Part shown: positions 5,144 through 7,475 of the stretch, in pieces
Position numbering within the stretch: position 1 is the first letter of the stretch
Layout of the letters: each line of letters opens with the position of its first letter
Assembly (NCBI GenBank): GCA_012512705.1
Contig: JAAZDR010000311.1
Coordinates: 1 to 7,475, forward strand
Length of the DNA: 7,475 nt
From: Bacillota bacterium
Lineage (GTDB): Bacteria > Bacillota > Dethiobacteria > DTU022 > JAAZDR01
Reading direction: 5' to 3'
Made by a program: the position numbers and the translations under genes
The notes under the pieces: model-generated
What the model saw: the letters and a program-made list of their open reading frames with translations, nothing else
Told to the model about the DNA's origin: nothing
The model's database searches: none

Positions 5144-6684
5144 GCTTAGGAACACCTATAATTCTAATTATCCTTGATGGGGGGGGGGAAAGTAAAAGTA
5201 GCCTCGGAAACGCTATTCAATCGGCCTCCACTCCCCACTTTCAAGGGTTGACGCAGCGCTACGCTTACACGAAGCTCAAAGCGTTCGGAGAGGAAGTGGG
5301 GCTTCCCGAAGGCCAAATGGGCAATTCTGAGGTAGGCCACCTTAATATTGGCGCAGGGCGAATAGTTTACCAGGATATTACGCGGATAGATAAGGCCATT
5401 AGCGAGGGTGTATTTTTCCGTAATAGGGAGTTACTGAAAGCGATCCAGTATGTAAACGCTAAAAAAAGTGCCCTGCATCTGATGGGTCTTGTTTCTGATG
5501 GTGGGGTTCACAGCCATCTGCGGCATCTCTATGCCCTGTTGGAGCTTGCCCGTAAGGATAACGTAAAAAATGCCTATATCCATGCCATCCTTGACGGACG
5601 TGACGTACCTCCTGCCAGTGCAGAAATCTATCTTAAGCAGCTGGAGGAGAAGTGCTTTGAGCTTGGAGTGGGGCAGATTGCTACCGTAAGCGGGCGATAT
5701 TGGGCCATGGATCGGGATCAGCGCTGGGAGCGTACCGAGAAAGCTTACCGCGCTTATGTTTATGGTGAAGGACAAAAAGCAGCCAATGCCTTGGAAGCTG
5801 TTCAGCAGGCATACAGGAGAGGGGAAAGCGACGAATTCGTCGAGCCAACAATAATTGTTGATATGCATGATAATCCGCTGGTTACAATAAAAGAAGATCA
5901 CAGTTTGATTTTTTTTAATTTTCGTCCAGACCGGGCACGCCAGATAACGCGTACTTTTACGGTGCATGATTTCAATGGCTTTGATCGTGGTGAACGGCCG
6001 CCTTTTCCATATTACCTTTGTTTTACAGAATATGACCGGGGGATCAAGGCTCCTGTAGCTTTCCCGCCGGAGTACCTGGTTAACACTCTGGGGGAGGTGC
6101 TTTCCCGCGCAGGTTTAAAACAGCTGCGTATTGCGGAAACAGAAAAATATGCACATGTTACCTTTTTCTTTAATGGGGGTAGAGAGAAACCTTTTGACGG
6201 AGAAGAGCGGTGTATGATTCCTTCACCTCAGGTGCCGACTTACGATTTACAGCCGGAGATGAGCGCGCCGGAGCTGACGTCGGTATTAGTGAAAGCAATT
6301 TATGAGAGGAAATACGATTTCATCCTTGCTAACTACGCTAATGCGGATATGGTAGGGCATACCGGCGACCTCGTTGCAGCCATTAAAGCTGTGGAAGCGG
6401 TTGATAACTGCCTTGGAAAAGTGATCGCCGCTGTGGAAGATGTAGGAGGGATAGCGCTAGTTACTGCTGATCACGGCAATGCTGAGATGATGCTTGATCC
6501 TGATGGAAAGGGCAGTCATACAGCCCATACAGCAAACTCCGTTCCATTTATTATCGTCAGCCAAAAAACATTTACTCTCCGTTCCGGGGGAATACTTGCC
6601 GATATTGCGCCAACTGTTTTAGAACTTTTTGATCTTCCCCAACCAGAAGAAATGGGCGGTAAAAGCCTCATTTCTGGGGGTTAG
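5140..6684 (+). CDS. gpmI: 2,3-bisphosphoglycerate-independent phosphoglycerate mutase
   Basis: The enzyme interconverts 3- and 2-phosphoglycerate through a phosphoserine, using two Mn2+ ions; it belongs to the alkaline phosphatase superfamily. Length is 514 residues, against about 511 in Geobacillus. The metal and catalytic residues are all present: Asp13, nucleophile Ser63 in GQMGNSEVGHLNIGAGR, Asp403 and His407 in NADMVGHTG, Asp444-His445 in TADHGNAE, and His463 in TAHTANSVP. The substrate-binding insert domain shows DGGVHSH (120-126), LDGRD (151-155), SGRYWAMDRDQRW (184-196) and FRPDRA (261-266). Translation starts at TTG and overlaps the tpiA stop as TTGA. One oddity: Asp13 is followed by Gly-Gly-Gly, encoded within a run of ten G, where the family has Gly-aromatic-Gly. 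Otherwise the reading frame is intact. In endospore formers this enzyme class is known to be pH-sensitive through its Mn2+ requirement. Confidence 0.96.
   Translation: MSLGTPIILIILDGGGESKSSLGNAIQSASTPHFQGLTQRYAYTKLKAFGEEVGLPEGQMGNSEVGHLNIGAGRIVYQDITRIDKAISEGVFFRNRELLKAIQYVNAKKSALHLMGLVSDGGVHSHLRHLYALLELARKDNVKNAYIHAILDGRDVPPASAEIYLKQLEEKCFELGVGQIATVSGRYWAMDRDQRWERTEKAYRAYVYGEGQKAANALEAVQQAYRRGESDEFVEPTIIVDMHDNPLVTIKEDHSLIFFNFRPDRARQITRTFTVHDFNGFDRGERPPFPYYLCFTEYDRGIKAPVAFPPEYLVNTLGEVLSRAGLKQLRIAETEKYAHVTFFFNGGREKPFDGEERCMIPSPQVPTYDLQPEMSAPELTSVLVKAIYERKYDFILANYANADMVGHTGDLVAAIKAVEAVDNCLGKVIAAVEDVGGIALVTADHGNAEMMLDPDGKGSHTAHTANSVPFIIVSQKTFTLRSGGILADIAPTVLELFDLPQPEEMGGKSLISGG
5179..5188. repeat. 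Homopolymer of ten G in the gpmI coding region
   Basis: Ten consecutive G cover codons 14-16 and the first base of codon 17 of gpmI, directly after the catalytic metal-ligand codon GAT. It is the longest single-base run I see in the window. Such tracts are prone to slippage, and any change not a multiple of three would destroy the mutase frame. It could also be an assembly or sequencing artefact. Confidence 0.9.
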
Positions 6685-6717
6685 GTATTTGTCATTACTA
6701 CCGAGGAGATAATACGG

Positions 6718-7475
<758 letters not shown>

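Noticed and set aside
5431..5967. Long open frame of 178 codons on the - strand inside gpmI
   Set aside because: It lies wholly within a well-conserved gene, has no recognisable family or ribosome binding site, and reflects codon bias of the sense strand.
6689..6715. TTGTCA with TAATAC or GATAAT as an eno promoter
   Set aside because: The spacers are only 15 and 13 nt, and TAATAC matches half of the -10 consensus; not convincing in a continuous operon.

Overview
The window carries one transcriptional direction throughout (all genes on the + strand). It looks like a chromosomal segment of an anaerobic Gram-positive bacterium of class Clostridia. The evidence is the gene order rpoN - cggR - gap - pgk - tpiA - gpmI - eno, near-perfect AAGGAGG-type ribosome binding sites, a CggR-type repressor, and a cofactor-independent (Mn-dependent) phosphoglycerate mutase. 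From memory, the same order occurs in Clostridium acetobutylicum and relatives. Base composition is moderate, neither AT-rich like Clostridium sensu stricto nor very GC-rich. Genus cannot be fixed from this sequence alone.

Region by region: 1-807 is the C-terminal part of the sigma-54 factor RpoN, its 5' end lying outside the window. Positions 808-994 form the only sizeable intergenic region. It holds a strong stem-loop with a T tract that should end rpoN transcription, a perfect TATAAT box directly after it, and possible CggR operator sequences. Then follow cggR (995-2026), gap (2103-3122), pgk (3161-4366), tpiA (4367-5143), gpmI (5140-6684) and the first 247 codons of eno (6734 to the window end). 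Gaps inside the cluster are 76 nt or less, pgk and tpiA abut, and tpiA and gpmI overlap by 4 nt. No internal terminator is visible, so this reads as one operon.

Together gap, pgk, tpiA, gpmI and eno encode the whole triose-phosphate half of glycolysis and gluconeogenesis, from dihydroxyacetone phosphate and glyceraldehyde-3-phosphate to phosphoenolpyruvate. CggR, the first gene, is the expected repressor of the operon, relieved by fructose-1,6-bisphosphate in Bacillus subtilis. A stem-loop across the cggR stop codon could separate expression of the repressor from that of the enzymes, as RNA processing does in B. subtilis.

This is a well-known pathway and I see no new defence, mobile or biosynthetic system. 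Points worth a second look: a glyceraldehyde-3-phosphate dehydrogenase with altered cofactor-binding residues; an uninterrupted run of ten G in the 5' end of gpmI that replaces a conserved aromatic residue; a terminator, promoter and operator-like palindrome packed into about 55 nt; pgk and tpiA in the same frame, separated only by one stop codon; and a Ser/Thr-to-Ile change in the PGK nucleotide-site motif.
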